This document shows, one piece after another, positions 9,365 through 18,117 of a stretch of 64,000 bases of DNA. The notes beneath the pieces were generated by a model. That model saw nothing but the letters and a program-made list of their open reading frames with translations. It made no database searches and had not been told where the DNA came from. The DNA is from Brevinema_A sp051647535 (GTDB lineage Bacteria; Spirochaetota; Brevinematia; Brevinematales; Brevinemataceae), in assembly GCA_051647535.1 (NCBI GenBank), contig JBOFEA010000025.1:1-64000 (forward strand), written 5' to 3'. The first letter of the stretch is position 1. Each line of letters starts with the position of its first letter. A program made the position numbers and the translations under genes.

Positions 9365-10054
9365 TTAATATATTCCCAAAGAAATAATATTTTTGTTCAG
9401 TTCCATAAGATCTTGGCTGTAATTCGAAATATTAATATTTTGTGTAGTAGTATCCGGAATAGAAACTACTTTAGATTTGTATTGGTGGTAAGGAACGTAA
9501 ACTCCAATAGAAACCATATAATCCGATAATTGGGAATGTCCGTTCTGAAGTGCATATTCAATAGGATAACGTCCTAAAGAATTTTGAATATCAAACTCTG
9601 CTCCCACAGATATCAGAAAATCAACAATTTCCCTTCTACCGGAAGCGGCGGCAAAATGCATTAAGGTATTACCGGCAGACGTTCTATCATTCAAATCAGC
9701 TCCATATAACGAAAGCAGAACAACTAATTCATAATTACCATTCGCAGCAGCCATCAGTAGTGCCGAACAACCATTGGAATTTTTGAAATTAACATCAGCA
9801 TTATTTTCAATAAAATAGCGAGCCACATCCGTATAATTTTGATATACAGCCCACATTAAAGGGGAAAATCCATCTGCATCAGAAGTATTAATATCAGCAC
9901 CTTCTTTTAAAAGATACTTAATATATTCAATATTACCGGAATAAGCAGCAGAAATCAATTTTATATTAGAAGAATTTATCGTTTGGAGAGAAAATACATT
10001 TGAAAAAACAGTACACAACATAATCACAGCAGATAAAATCAAATAATTTTTCAA
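9365..10054 (-). CDS. Exported ankyrin-repeat protein
   Basis: 229 residues, starting at TTG 10054 behind an excellent GGAGGGG. A signal peptide covers about residues 1-22 (ending VFSLQ). Four to five ankyrin units follow from about 30 to 185: KLISAAYSGNIEYIKYLL, SPLMWAVYQNYTDVARYF, SALLMAAANGNYELVVLL, TLMHFAAASGRREIVDFL and YPIEYALQNGHSQLSDYM. A short tail has no motif. It is a likely periplasmic binding protein, paralogous in style to the ankyrin gene 119 bases downstream but lacking its coiled coil. The non-ATG start may keep expression low (inference). Confidence 0.8.
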   Translation of the reverse strand: MKNYLILSAVIMLCTVFSNVFSLQTINSSNIKLISAAYSGNIEYIKYLLKEGADINTSDADGFSPLMWAVYQNYTDVARYFIENNADVNFKNSNGCSALLMAAANGNYELVVLLSLYGADLNDRTSAGNTLMHFAAASGRREIVDFLISVGAEFDIQNSLGRYPIEYALQNGHSQLSDYMVSIGVYVPYHQYKSKVVSIPDTTTQNINISNYSQDLMELNKNIISLGIY

Positions 10055-10143
10055 AATACCCCTCCTACTTTAATTAAAGTTAATAAGATATATTATTGAC
10101 AGCCAAGAAAAAAAATAAATATCCGGCACTAGTAAGATTGTAT

Positions 10144-10173
10144 ATTATACTACCATAAAAAAAAATATGTCAA
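10144..10173 (-). promoter_or_regulatory. Consensus promoter of the 229-aa ankyrin gene
   Basis: Minus strand: TTGACA (10168-10173), 18 bp, TATAAT (10144-10149). Both boxes are exact consensus. This and the helicase promoter occupy the 446-base gap 10055-10500; I see no gene there. Confidence 0.75.
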
Positions 10174-10275
10174 CTTTTATAACAAACAAATGGTTTAAGA
10201 ATTTCCGTACAAAAAAAAATATTAACCCGATATAACAAATAAATAATAAAAGAAATAAAAACAGTACAAAAAAGA

Positions 10276-10304
10276 TTCACAAAAGTAATTTTTTATGTTA
10301 TAAT
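10276..10304 (+). promoter_or_regulatory. Promoter of the DEAD-box helicase gene
   Basis: TTCACA at 10276-10281, 17 bp, TATAAT at 10299-10304. A transcript starting near 10311 would have a leader of about 190 bases before the TTG start. A long leader is known for cold-shock helicase mRNAs in other bacteria. Confidence 0.6.
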
Positions 10305-10331
10305 GATTATAGATCGATCATTATAACATAA
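10293..10331. promoter_or_regulatory. PerR/Fur-type operator overlapping the helicase -10 box
   Basis: TTATAATGATTATAG at 10298-10312 matches the PerR consensus TTATAATnATTATAA at 14 of 15 positions and covers the -10 box. It sits inside a perfect 15-bp inverted repeat (10293-10307 and 10317-10331, 9-base spacer), which gives a second half-site. A bound repressor here would block RNA polymerase. Match to the consensus is seen; binding is inferred. Confidence 0.55.
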
Positions 10332-10500
10332 TTCCTTTTCTTAAATAAAATATTAAAATATATCAATAAATACAACACAGGTAATTCATAGTTATAAATA
10401 ATTCATGAACAATTGAAATTTACTTTTGCTTTATGGAGTTACGGCAATATTTATAGTGCTATATTTAATTACTTGGTGTAACGATAACAAGGAGCATTTT

Positions 10501-12114
10501 TTGAGTACAACATTTGATTTAAACAAAACGTTTGCGGATTTACCCCTCCCCGATGATATTCTCAGAGCAATAGAAGATTTGGGATACCAAAATCCAACGA
10601 TGATCCAATCAAAAAGCCTGCCTGTCATTTTAGAAGGCGAAGACATTATTGGACAAGCGCATACAGGTTCCGGAAAAACCATAGCATTTGGAATTCCGGC
10701 ATTAATCAACACGGATACAAAAGACAACAACACCCAAGTTCTTATTATGTGTCCCACAAGAGAACTCGCAAATCAGGTTGCTGAGGAAATTCAAAAAGTC
10801 GGAGCTTACAAATCAAAATTGAAAATTACCGCTGTATACGGAGGTACTTCTATTGATAGACAAATTCGTTCTTTAAAAAAAGGTGCACATATTGTTGTAG
10901 GAACACCCGGAAGAATTTTGGATCATCTTGATAGAGGAACAATTGCTCTAGATAAAATTAAAATGGTAATTTTGGATGAAGCAGACAGAATGCTTGATAT
11001 GGGTTTCATTGATGATATGAAAACAATTCTTGCTTCCGTTCCTGAAAATCGCCAGACAATCTTATTTTCAGCAACAATGCCCAAACAAATTTTAGAAATT
11101 GCTCGTAAATTTCAAAAAAATCCGATTAACATTAAAATTGAAAATTCCCACTTAACAGCACCAAAAGTTGAACAATTTAGCATGGACATTAATGAAAGCC
11201 AAAAATTGGAAGCAACATTAAGAATACTCAAAATTGAAAATCCCAGACTAGCTCTCATTTTCTGTAATACCAAACGAAAAACTGATGAAGTGGTATCAGA
11301 ACTTCAAGCTAATGGATTATTTTCAGATGGTCTTCACGGTGATATGAAACAAGCTCAACGTGATTCCGTTCTTCACAAATTCAAACAAGGAACAATAGAA
11401 GTTCTTGTTGCAACAGACGTTGCTGCAAGAGGATTAGATGTGGATGACGTTGATTTAGTTATCAATTACGATTTCCCTCAAGATCCTGAACAATACGTCC
11501 ATAGAATAGGAAGAACAGGAAGAGCAGGAAGAGAAGGAAAAAGCTATGCTTTTATAGGTAAAAGAGACAGATTTCAACTTAAAATTGTTCAACGCTTGAC
11601 CAAAAAAGAACCTACTTCAATGAAAATGCCTTCCCCTAAAGATGTAGAACGTATTCAAAATCAACGTATGATTGAAAAGCTGATCAAATTAGCTTCTGAC
11701 GAACAGATTGCTCCTTATAAAGAAAAAATTAGTGATTGGTCTGCCGTTGCAAATTTACAGCCGGAAGATCTCGCAGCAGCTTTATTAAGAAGCATGACCG
11801 AAGAACGTTCTGGAAACGCTGAACAAAAAAATAAATCCAATAATAATAAATTCCAAAATACCGGCGGAGAATCCGGTATGGTTAGGTTCTTTATTAATAT
11901 CGGTCGGATAAACAAAGCAAATCCAAAAGATATTATTAAAGTCTTGGTTAGTGAATGTGATGTTCAAGGAATTGATATTGGAAAAATAAATATTTTCGAC
12001 AAATTTACATTTTTTGAAGTAAGTGAAAAGAAAGCTCAAAGTGTTTATTCTGCTATGCAAAAAGCAAGAATCTGCAACGTAAATGTGAATGTAGAACCTG
12101 CAAACAAACGTTAA
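10501..12114 (+). CDS. DEAD-box ATP-dependent RNA helicase
   Basis: 537 residues from TTG 10501, chosen because AAGGAG at 10489-10494 lies 6 bases upstream and the product then begins in normal family style (STTFDLNKTFADL). Longer in-frame starts add a hydrophobic leader that does not belong. Visible motifs are the Q motif around GYQNPTMIQ, AHTGSGKT (53-60), PTRELA, TPGRI, DEAD, SAT, ARGLD and HRIGRTGRAGR. The last 80 residues form a DbpA-type RNA-binding domain, as in DeaD/CsdA and DbpA. It probably remodels rRNA or mRNA structure. It is monocistronic, with an operator-like palindrome at its promoter and a doubled terminator. Confidence 0.93.
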   Translation: MSTTFDLNKTFADLPLPDDILRAIEDLGYQNPTMIQSKSLPVILEGEDIIGQAHTGSGKTIAFGIPALINTDTKDNNTQVLIMCPTRELANQVAEEIQKVGAYKSKLKITAVYGGTSIDRQIRSLKKGAHIVVGTPGRILDHLDRGTIALDKIKMVILDEADRMLDMGFIDDMKTILASVPENRQTILFSATMPKQILEIARKFQKNPINIKIENSHLTAPKVEQFSMDINESQKLEATLRILKIENPRLALIFCNTKRKTDEVVSELQANGLFSDGLHGDMKQAQRDSVLHKFKQGTIEVLVATDVAARGLDVDDVDLVINYDFPQDPEQYVHRIGRTGRAGREGKSYAFIGKRDRFQLKIVQRLTKKEPTSMKMPSPKDVERIQNQRMIEKLIKLASDEQIAPYKEKISDWSAVANLQPEDLAAALLRSMTEERSGNAEQKNKSNNNKFQNTGGESGMVRFFINIGRINKANPKDIIKVLVSECDVQGIDIGKINIFDKFTFFEVSEKKAQSVYSAMQKARICNVNVNVEPANKR

Positions 12115-12131
12115 AAAATATTAAAAATAAA

Positions 12132-12164
12132 TAAAAACCCGGTAAACGGGTTTTTATTTTTATT
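12132..12164 (+). terminator. Helicase gene terminator, copy 1
   Basis: AAAAACCCG-GTAA-CGGGTTTTT hairpin with a T-rich tail, 18 bases after the stop. Confidence 0.88.
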
Positions 12165-12220
12165 TGCTAATTATACTTTTTTAATATTAATCTTAACAAG
12201 ATTTCATTAGATGTTAATGA

Positions 12221-12253
12221 ATAAAACCCGGTAAACGGGTTTTTATTTTTATT
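12221..12253 (+). terminator. Helicase gene terminator, copy 2
   Basis: Same hairpin as copy 1, 89 bp downstream. The two would act in series. Confidence 0.85.
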
Positions 12254-12357
12254 TGCTAATTATACCTTTTTAATATATAATCTTAACAAAATTTCATCCG
12301 ATAATATCATCAGACTTTTTGTGAAAATAAGAAGATAAAGAAAATCAAGGACATATT

Positions 12358-12978
12358 ATGGGAAAAATTTACAAAAATCTTACTCCTATTCCGCCTAAAC
12401 CAAATTTCACTCCCTCTACAGATAAACTATATACTATTCCTTTTGCCTTAGAGGAAACAAAAAAAAATTTTACTATTCCTCAAGGAAAAGTAATACCATT
12501 GGATCAATTTAGTATTATTTTTAAAAAAGCTGTTGAAGAGTTGGAAAACAATAATATTGAATCAGCATTGCAACATTTAGTGAATTTGGAAGTTACTGAT
12601 TTTAACAATTTAGAAGTTCACGAAATGCTTGCAGATTTATTTTTACGAATAAACGAAATCGGCTTAGCTAAAGAACAATGCCAGATTTGTGCACGTTTAA
12701 TGGAAAAGCAAAATCCCCTCTCTCCGAATCTTTTAAATTTGAAAACATTTGATCAGTTAGTCCAAGAAGCCGGAGATCCAGAAGAAGTACAAAAAGAATT
12801 TGATAACGTAATGAAATCAGAAGTTGATAATAATTCATTTTACCACGGTACAAAAACTGCTATGAATCTTGCAACATTAAAAATTTCAGAAAAAAAATAT
12901 CAAGAAGCGGAACAATTACTTACTGCGTACAGAAATCGATGCTTAAAATTTATGCAACAACAAGAACATTCTTTATAA
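12358..12978 (+). CDS. Conserved-looking TPR-like protein of unknown function
   Basis: 206 residues with no signal peptide. AAGGA lies 7 bases before the ATG. The N-terminal 45 residues are Pro-rich and extended. From about 55 the sequence is helical with TPR-like spacing: ALQHLVNLEVTDFNNLEVHEMLADLFLRINEIGLAKEQ, then a C-terminal pair around NLATLKISEKKYQEAEQLL. A cytoplasmic adaptor is the best guess. It stands alone between the helicase terminators and convergent murB. I do not recognise the family. Confidence 0.65.
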   Translation: MGKIYKNLTPIPPKPNFTPSTDKLYTIPFALEETKKNFTIPQGKVIPLDQFSIIFKKAVEELENNNIESALQHLVNLEVTDFNNLEVHEMLADLFLRINEIGLAKEQCQICARLMEKQNPLSPNLLNLKTFDQLVQEAGDPEEVQKEFDNVMKSEVDNNSFYHGTKTAMNLATLKISEKKYQEAEQLLTAYRNRCLKFMQQQEHSL

Positions 12979-12988
12979 TCACTATATA

Positions 12989-13936
12989 TTAAAACTGTCT
13001 AAACGAACCGTCTTTTTCCAAAAATTTCACTTCAGGTTCCAGTAAGACACCAAATTTGCTATGAACCGTTTTACGGATATAATCTATTAATGATATAATA
13101 TCTTCTGCCTTTGCATTATTGTGATTAACTATAAATCCGGCATGTTTCGTTGAAACGGATGCTCCTCCAATAGAATATCCCTGCAATCCCGCATCAGAAA
13201 TTAATTTTCCAGCAAAATATCCTTCAGGACGCTTAAATGTGCTTCCTGCACTCGGTAATTCTAATGGTTGTTTTGTTGTTCGAAGAGTAGTAAAATTATC
13301 TACTTTGGAAATAATTTCCTCTTTACTTTCAATCTTTTTCAATGTAAAACTACATTCCAAAATACACATACCTTTCATATCTGTAAATACACTTCTTCTA
13401 TATCCAAATTGATGTTCTTCAGCCGGCAAATGATAGACACCTTGTGAAGAACAAAATACCTTAGAATGACTAAGTACATCTTTTATTTCACCATCGTATG
13501 CTCCGGCATTCATAAATACTCCACCCCCAACAGTACCAGGTATTCCACATGCAAACTCCAATCCACTTAATCCATGATTTAACGCAAAAGCACTCAAATC
13601 CGAAAGACTCACACCTGCTTCCACCTTAATTACTGAAGAATCCTGAGAATCAAGAGTAATACGATTCAAATTTTGTGTATTAACAAAAATCAAATCTACT
13701 CCTTCATCGTTTACTATCAAATTGGAACCGCCTCCAAGTACAAAAAATGTTATATTATGTCCGCTTAAAAAATCTAATATCTTTACAGTATTCTCAATCG
13801 AATCAGGAAAAACCATTGCAACTGCAGTACCTCCAACTTTCATAGAAGTATATTCAGATAATAAAACATCTTCTGTACATAAAATATTTGGAAACGATTC
13901 TCTCATTAAGTTAACAATATGTTCCGATTTATACAT
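12989..13936 (-). CDS. murB: UDP-N-acetylenolpyruvoylglucosamine reductase
   Basis: MurB reduces UDP-GlcNAc-enolpyruvate to UDP-MurNAc with NADPH and FAD, the second step of peptidoglycan precursor synthesis. The 315 residues carry YTSMKVGG, LGGGSNLIV (FAD/pyrophosphate), GIPGTVGGGVFMNAGAYDGE, YRRSVF, the catalytic-serine segment PSAGSTFKRP, and LEPEVKFL at the end. The lack of the extra type I domain and the GSTFKRP form fit type II MurB. GGAGGG precedes the start. It overlaps no neighbour. Confidence 0.95.
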   Translation of the reverse strand: MYKSEHIVNLMRESFPNILCTEDVLLSEYTSMKVGGTAVAMVFPDSIENTVKILDFLSGHNITFFVLGGGSNLIVNDEGVDLIFVNTQNLNRITLDSQDSSVIKVEAGVSLSDLSAFALNHGLSGLEFACGIPGTVGGGVFMNAGAYDGEIKDVLSHSKVFCSSQGVYHLPAEEHQFGYRRSVFTDMKGMCILECSFTLKKIESKEEIISKVDNFTTLRTTKQPLELPSAGSTFKRPEGYFAGKLISDAGLQGYSIGGASVSTKHAGFIVNHNNAKAEDIISLIDYIRKTVHSKFGVLLEPEVKFLEKDGSFRQF

Positions 13937-13968
13937 ACTATCCCTCCAGAATCTTTCATTGAATACTA

Positions 13969-13996
13969 ATTATAACATATTATAAAAGAATTTCAA
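13969..13996 (-). promoter_or_regulatory. Promoter of murB
   Basis: Minus strand: TTGAAA (13991-13996), 16 bp, TATAAT (13969-13974). Confidence 0.55.
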
Positions 13997-14017
13997 ACTA
14001 AAAATCAAACACAATCA

Positions 14018-14046
14018 TTGAATTTATAAGTAAAATAAATTATATT
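14018..14046 (+). promoter_or_regulatory. Promoter of the PKD-like lipoprotein gene
   Basis: TTGAAT (14018-14023), 17 bp, TATATT (14041-14046), 36 bases before the start. Confidence 0.5.
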
Positions 14047-14082
14047 ATAATGTGATTATTTTAAAATAATAAGGATATACCA

Positions 14083-15522
14083 ATGATACATAATATTCCA
14101 AAAAATATTATTTTGTTCTCAGTTTTTTTTATTTCTCAATGCAGAGTATATGACAGCAACACAAACCTTGGCAATTTATTATCATTAGAAAAAGAAGCTT
14201 CTAAATCATGGACGCCTATTACGACATCAGGCTTTCCTATAGATAATTCTTTAAATTTTCAAATTTTGGATTCCGGTAACAATAATATTAATCTTCTATT
14301 CAAATCTCCTAATACTCAAAATTTTCATTTAGTATCATACCATCTTGAAAATCAATCTTGGAAGTTCCGATTATTTAATTATATATTGTCAGATGACTTG
14401 GAAGTTCGGAACTGGTATGCACAATTTTTTGATTCACAAAATTTAGTGGTATTATCAGAAACCAAGAGTGCTGGTTCTTCTATTAATATAAAGTTATTCA
14501 AAGAACTCAACGGTGGCAGCTCTACACAAATTTTAAAATCCAATTCATATAATACATCAATAAAATCTTATTGTTTAAATTATATTATACCACCTAATAA
14601 CAGTTTTCCTGTTTTGGCAGGATCGACTTTAAACAATCCTACAGAAATTACTGCATTTGAAGCGTATAACAATTCTTCATCAAAAATTCTCAAATCGTTT
14701 ACCCCTAATCCTATCAGTGATTTTATGATAACAAAATACAATAACACTACTTACGTAATATATGTACAGAATGTTTCCTCAAAGAAAATACTATATGATA
14801 TGTCTGCAAATAAAGAAATTATCATAGATAATTTGCCAGCTAGTGTTCCTGCCAGCGTACAATTTTTCAGAGACAGTAACCATTCTAATATTATATGGAT
14901 AACAGAACAAAGCTCTGCAGATAATTTTTGTGTTAAACAACTCAATTTAGATGATCATTCTATTACAACAAAAACGCATTTTTCCGGTTATAATTCAATA
15001 ATCTATGCAAATTCAAAAGGCAGATATTATATTGCATACATTACACGAGACAATTCAGTTGAAGTAATAGGCACAGACGATTTTAATACTTTCAAAACGA
15101 TGGGAGTAAGCTACCCTTTAAATAAAACAACCGATAAGTTTGATTTTAAAATTATTAATGACCAACTGATTTTAGCAACATTAATAAACAATAATCTTCA
15201 AGTATTCGTTCATAACCGACCAAACATCACACCAAAAGATTTACAAACATTTCCGGTATCTGCAAAAATCAATGCCCCTGATGATTCAAAGAACTTATCA
15301 ATAAGCAAATTATATAAGTTTGATGGAAGTGCTTCTACTGGAGGAATTCTTTCTTATTTTTGGTCTGTAGATACTCCCGATGAGGTTATTATTAATAATA
15401 ATACTTCAGCAACTCCCTCTATAAAGTTCACAACAAAAAATAAAACATACTCAATTACACTAAAAGTCAATAATGGAAAGTTTCAAAACAGCACAACCAT
15501 ACAAATAAAAACAAAACCATAA
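14083..15522 (+). CDS. Putative lipoprotein with C-terminal PKD-like domain
   Basis: 479 residues. AAGGA precedes the ATG. The hydrophobic N-terminus ends in FFISQC (Cys20), a loose lipobox, so lipid attachment is plausible but not certain. The central 350 residues are beta-rich with repeating hydrophobic/aromatic strands, consistent with a propeller but without clear blade motifs. The last 90 residues resemble a PKD/immunoglobulin-like domain: FDGSASTGGILSYFWSVDTP, then SIKFTTKNKTYSITLKVNNG. Surface adhesion or polysaccharide contact is a guess. The stop codon lies inside the terminator stem. Confidence 0.65.
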   Translation: MIHNIPKNIILFSVFFISQCRVYDSNTNLGNLLSLEKEASKSWTPITTSGFPIDNSLNFQILDSGNNNINLLFKSPNTQNFHLVSYHLENQSWKFRLFNYILSDDLEVRNWYAQFFDSQNLVVLSETKSAGSSINIKLFKELNGGSSTQILKSNSYNTSIKSYCLNYIIPPNNSFPVLAGSTLNNPTEITAFEAYNNSSSKILKSFTPNPISDFMITKYNNTTYVIYVQNVSSKKILYDMSANKEIIIDNLPASVPASVQFFRDSNHSNIIWITEQSSADNFCVKQLNLDDHSITTKTHFSGYNSIIYANSKGRYYIAYITRDNSVEVIGTDDFNTFKTMGVSYPLNKTTDKFDFKIINDQLILATLINNNLQVFVHNRPNITPKDLQTFPVSAKINAPDDSKNLSISKLYKFDGSASTGGILSYFWSVDTPDEVIINNNTSATPSIKFTTKNKTYSITLKVNNGKFQNSTTIQIKTKP

Positions 15523-15541
15523 TTATGGTTTTGTTTTTATT
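15511..15541. terminator. Bidirectional terminator overlapping a stop codon
   Basis: 15511-15534 is a perfect 24-bp palindrome (ACAAAACCATAA and its complement) followed by TTTTAT. It contains the stop of the upstream lipoprotein gene and lies 31 bases beyond the ligA stop on the other strand. Confidence 0.85.
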
Positions 15542-15565
15542 TGACCTTTAAGTTGAATTTCAGGA

Positions 15566-17962
15566 CTAAGACAAGAGATATAACGTTTGAAATCGTTCCA
15601 CAATATCACGATCCATTTGAGAAAAGAAATCATCTTCACTAATAATAGTAATATCAAAATCAATAGCTTTTTTAATTTTTTCTGATCCGGGTTTAGTTCC
15701 CACCACCACAAAATCCACATTACTTGTGACTCCGGCCATAGGTTGAGATCCAATACTTTCTAAGAAATGAATCATCTCATGTCTAGAACCAAGAAATTTT
15801 GATTTACCGGTAAACAGTATTTTTTTACCCAAAAATGGTGTATATCCCAAAGTAGTTTGAAACGTTTCTTTGATTTCTTGAATAAAAAATTTGGTTTGAA
15901 ATAATTTGTTCAATTCCGATTGAGAACGTTTTTCATTAAAAAATAGAGTCAACTCTTCTGTAGAATTAACACCTAGAATAAGTTTTTGAGTTAATTTGGT
16001 TTCTAACGCACGATATTCCGATAATTTTTCGTCAAGATTTTTCTTTAAGGGCTTAAGAATCAAACGCTGGGCTTCCAGCTTTCTCTTTTCGGAAATTCTT
16101 AATTCGACTAAATCTTCGTTATTATTCTTTCTAGCTTGAGCAATTAATAATTCTATTTCTCTAATTTGTTCTCTCAAAGGTATATCTTGAGTTTCAATAG
16201 GTTTTCTTTGAATTTGAAAAATATTGATATTATTAGATACATTTTCAAGTTCCATAAATATAGTGTATTCGGAACCACCTTCTTGATAGGCGTTTGCAAG
16301 TATATCAAAACCGGCAAATATTTTTGCTAATTTATTAGATGAAACCGCACCTATTGTTCTGATTCCACAGGCTTGGATAAATTGTGATAACGTTGGAGAT
16401 TTTTTATCCTCAATAGAAGCAAGAAGTACAGAAATACTTTTTTCACCAAAACCATCCATCTGTACCAATTGATCTTTATGATTTTCCAATTCAAATATAG
16501 CAGCAAAACAATCAGTATAATTTTGAGTTTCAGAACCTAAAAATCCTGCATCAAACAAAATATCAACAACACGATCTCCAAATCCATTAATATCTAATCC
16601 TTGTTTAGACACAAAATATTTTAATCTAGCCTTAATACGTCCTTTACAGGAAGGATTAGGACATCTAATAATGCGTGCATATTCTTTATTATTAATAATA
16701 TCTCTTTCAGGCGGAACACCACATACAGGACAATGAATAGGTTCGGTAATAACACGGCATAGCTCTGTTCTTTCTTCTAAGATAGGTCTTACAACAAAGG
16801 GAATAACATCACCGGCTCTCTTAATAACAACAGTATCACCTATTCTAAAATCGTTTTCTATAATATAATCAAAATTATGTAGTGTAGCTCTAGTAATAGT
16901 AATTCCGGATAACTCTATCGGCTGAAGTATAGCAACAGGAGTCAGAGCTCCGGTACGCCCGACTTCATAAACAACATCCAAAATTTTTGTTTGAGTTTCT
17001 TCAGCTTCAAACTTCCAAGCAATAGACCACTTTGGAGATCGATCGGAATATCCGAGTAATTCTCTAATTTCATCCATTGCAGCCTTTGCAACCAAACCGT
17101 CAATTTCAAAAGGAAGTTCTGCTCTTTTTTCCAACGTATCTTGATAGAACAAATGAGCTTCATGGAGATTACCGGGATGAATAATTTTGCGATTCGGAGA
17201 AATAGAAAATCCCATATCTTTCAACGCATCCATACGATGGGTATGCAGATTCAAATGAATTAACTCACTGTCAAGATCTTCAGTTTTACAATCATAAGCA
17301 AAAAATAACAATTTTCTGTCTGCAGACTGCCGTGAATCCAATAGTCTTATACTACCAGCAGCAGCATTTCTAGGATTTGCAAATTCTTTCTCTCCTTTTA
17401 GCTTTCTCAAGTAATTTAACTCTTCAAAATCCTTCTTCAACATCATAGCTTCGCCATATACTACCAATAAAGAAGGATAATTTCCTTCCAAACGAAGAGG
17501 AATATTTTTTATTGTACGAACATTTTCAGTTACCAATTCACCAAATTCTCCATCGCCTCTTGTAGATGCTTCAGTAAGAACCCCATCTTCATAAACAAGC
17601 TCTAATGCCAAACCATCAAATTTATATTCTAATACAATACTAGGAGCTGCTAGTGAATTTGTTTTAACATTCATCAGATTGTAGAAAAAATTATTAAATT
17701 CTTGAGTAGTCATTGCATTAGCCAAACTGTACATTCGATATTTATGAGGTGTCGTTTTAAACTCCGAAACCGGTGTAGTTCCAATTTTAAGAATAGGTGA
17801 ATCCAATGAATGCATTTTTGGATATTTTTTTTCTAACTTTTCCAATTCACGGAATAAACGATCATACTCAGCATCGGAAACTTCAGAGTGTTCGCTTAAA
17901 TAGTATTTATTATTATAGTGATTAATCAATCTTCTTAATTCTAACAGCCTGTCAACACTCAT
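15566..17962 (-). CDS. ligA: NAD-dependent DNA ligase with an extra coiled-coil segment
   Basis: LigA seals nicks in DNA using NAD+, in replication and repair. ATG 17962 is chosen because GGAAGGAG lies just upstream and the product then starts MSVDRLLELRRLI, as in the family. There are 798 residues. The Ia domain occupies the first 65. KFDG at 114-117 carries the AMP-accepting Lys114, and RGDG follows at 135-138. The OB fold lies around 320-400, a four-Cys zinc finger at 411, 414, 434 and 439, helix-hairpin-helix motifs at about 450-560, and a BRCT domain at about 711-785. Usual length is near 670. The excess is a Lys/Glu-rich helical stretch at about 575-690 between the HhH and BRCT regions. 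Confidence 0.95.
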   Translation of the reverse strand: MSVDRLLELRRLINHYNNKYYLSEHSEVSDAEYDRLFRELEKLEKKYPKMHSLDSPILKIGTTPVSEFKTTPHKYRMYSLANAMTTQEFNNFFYNLMNVKTNSLAAPSIVLEYKFDGLALELVYEDGVLTEASTRGDGEFGELVTENVRTIKNIPLRLEGNYPSLLVVYGEAMMLKKDFEELNYLRKLKGEKEFANPRNAAAGSIRLLDSRQSADRKLLFFAYDCKTEDLDSELIHLNLHTHRMDALKDMGFSISPNRKIIHPGNLHEAHLFYQDTLEKRAELPFEIDGLVAKAAMDEIRELLGYSDRSPKWSIAWKFEAEETQTKILDVVYEVGRTGALTPVAILQPIELSGITITRATLHNFDYIIENDFRIGDTVVIKRAGDVIPFVVRPILEERTELCRVITEPIHCPVCGVPPERDIINNKEYARIIRCPNPSCKGRIKARLKYFVSKQGLDINGFGDRVVDILFDAGFLGSETQNYTDCFAAIFELENHKDQLVQMDGFGEKSISVLLASIEDKKSPTLSQFIQACGIRTIGAVSSNKLAKIFAGFDILANAYQEGGSEYTIFMELENVSNNINIFQIQRKPIETQDIPLREQIREIELLIAQARKNNNEDLVELRISEKRKLEAQRLILKPLKKNLDEKLSEYRALETKLTQKLILGVNSTEELTLFFNEKRSQSELNKLFQTKFFIQEIKETFQTTLGYTPFLGKKILFTGKSKFLGSRHEMIHFLESIGSQPMAGVTSNVDFVVVGTKPGSEKIKKAIDFDITIISEDDFFSQMDRDIVERFQTLYLLS

Positions 17963-18036
17963 ATATTCTCCTTCCAATAACATAAGTTAAATTCTATTAT
18001 CTATTATTAAATATTTCGGTATAAGTGTCATATTTC

Positions 18037-18065
18037 TTGAAAAAATATCGAAAATCCGTTATATT
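18037..18065 (+). promoter_or_regulatory. Promoter of the large TPR gene
   Basis: TTGAAA (18037-18042), 17 bp, TATATT (18060-18065). Confidence 0.6.
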
Positions 18066-18117
18066 AAAGATAAATTAATATAATAAACCGTTTAGTTCTA
18101 ATTCTAATAATCCAATT

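Larger units (their letters stand above)
12132..12298 (+). repeat. Direct duplication (offset 89 bp) carrying a terminator
   Basis: About 75-80 bp starting at 12132 recur starting at 12221. The copies share the hairpin, the TATTTTTATTTGCTAATTATAC segment and the TCTTAACAA-ATTTCAT end, with a few substitutions. Confidence 0.85.

Noticed and set aside
10426..10500. N-terminal extension of the helicase from TTG 10426 (hydrophobic leader)
   Set aside because: A strong AAGGAG sits 6 bases before TTG 10501, and DEAD-box proteins do not carry such leaders.
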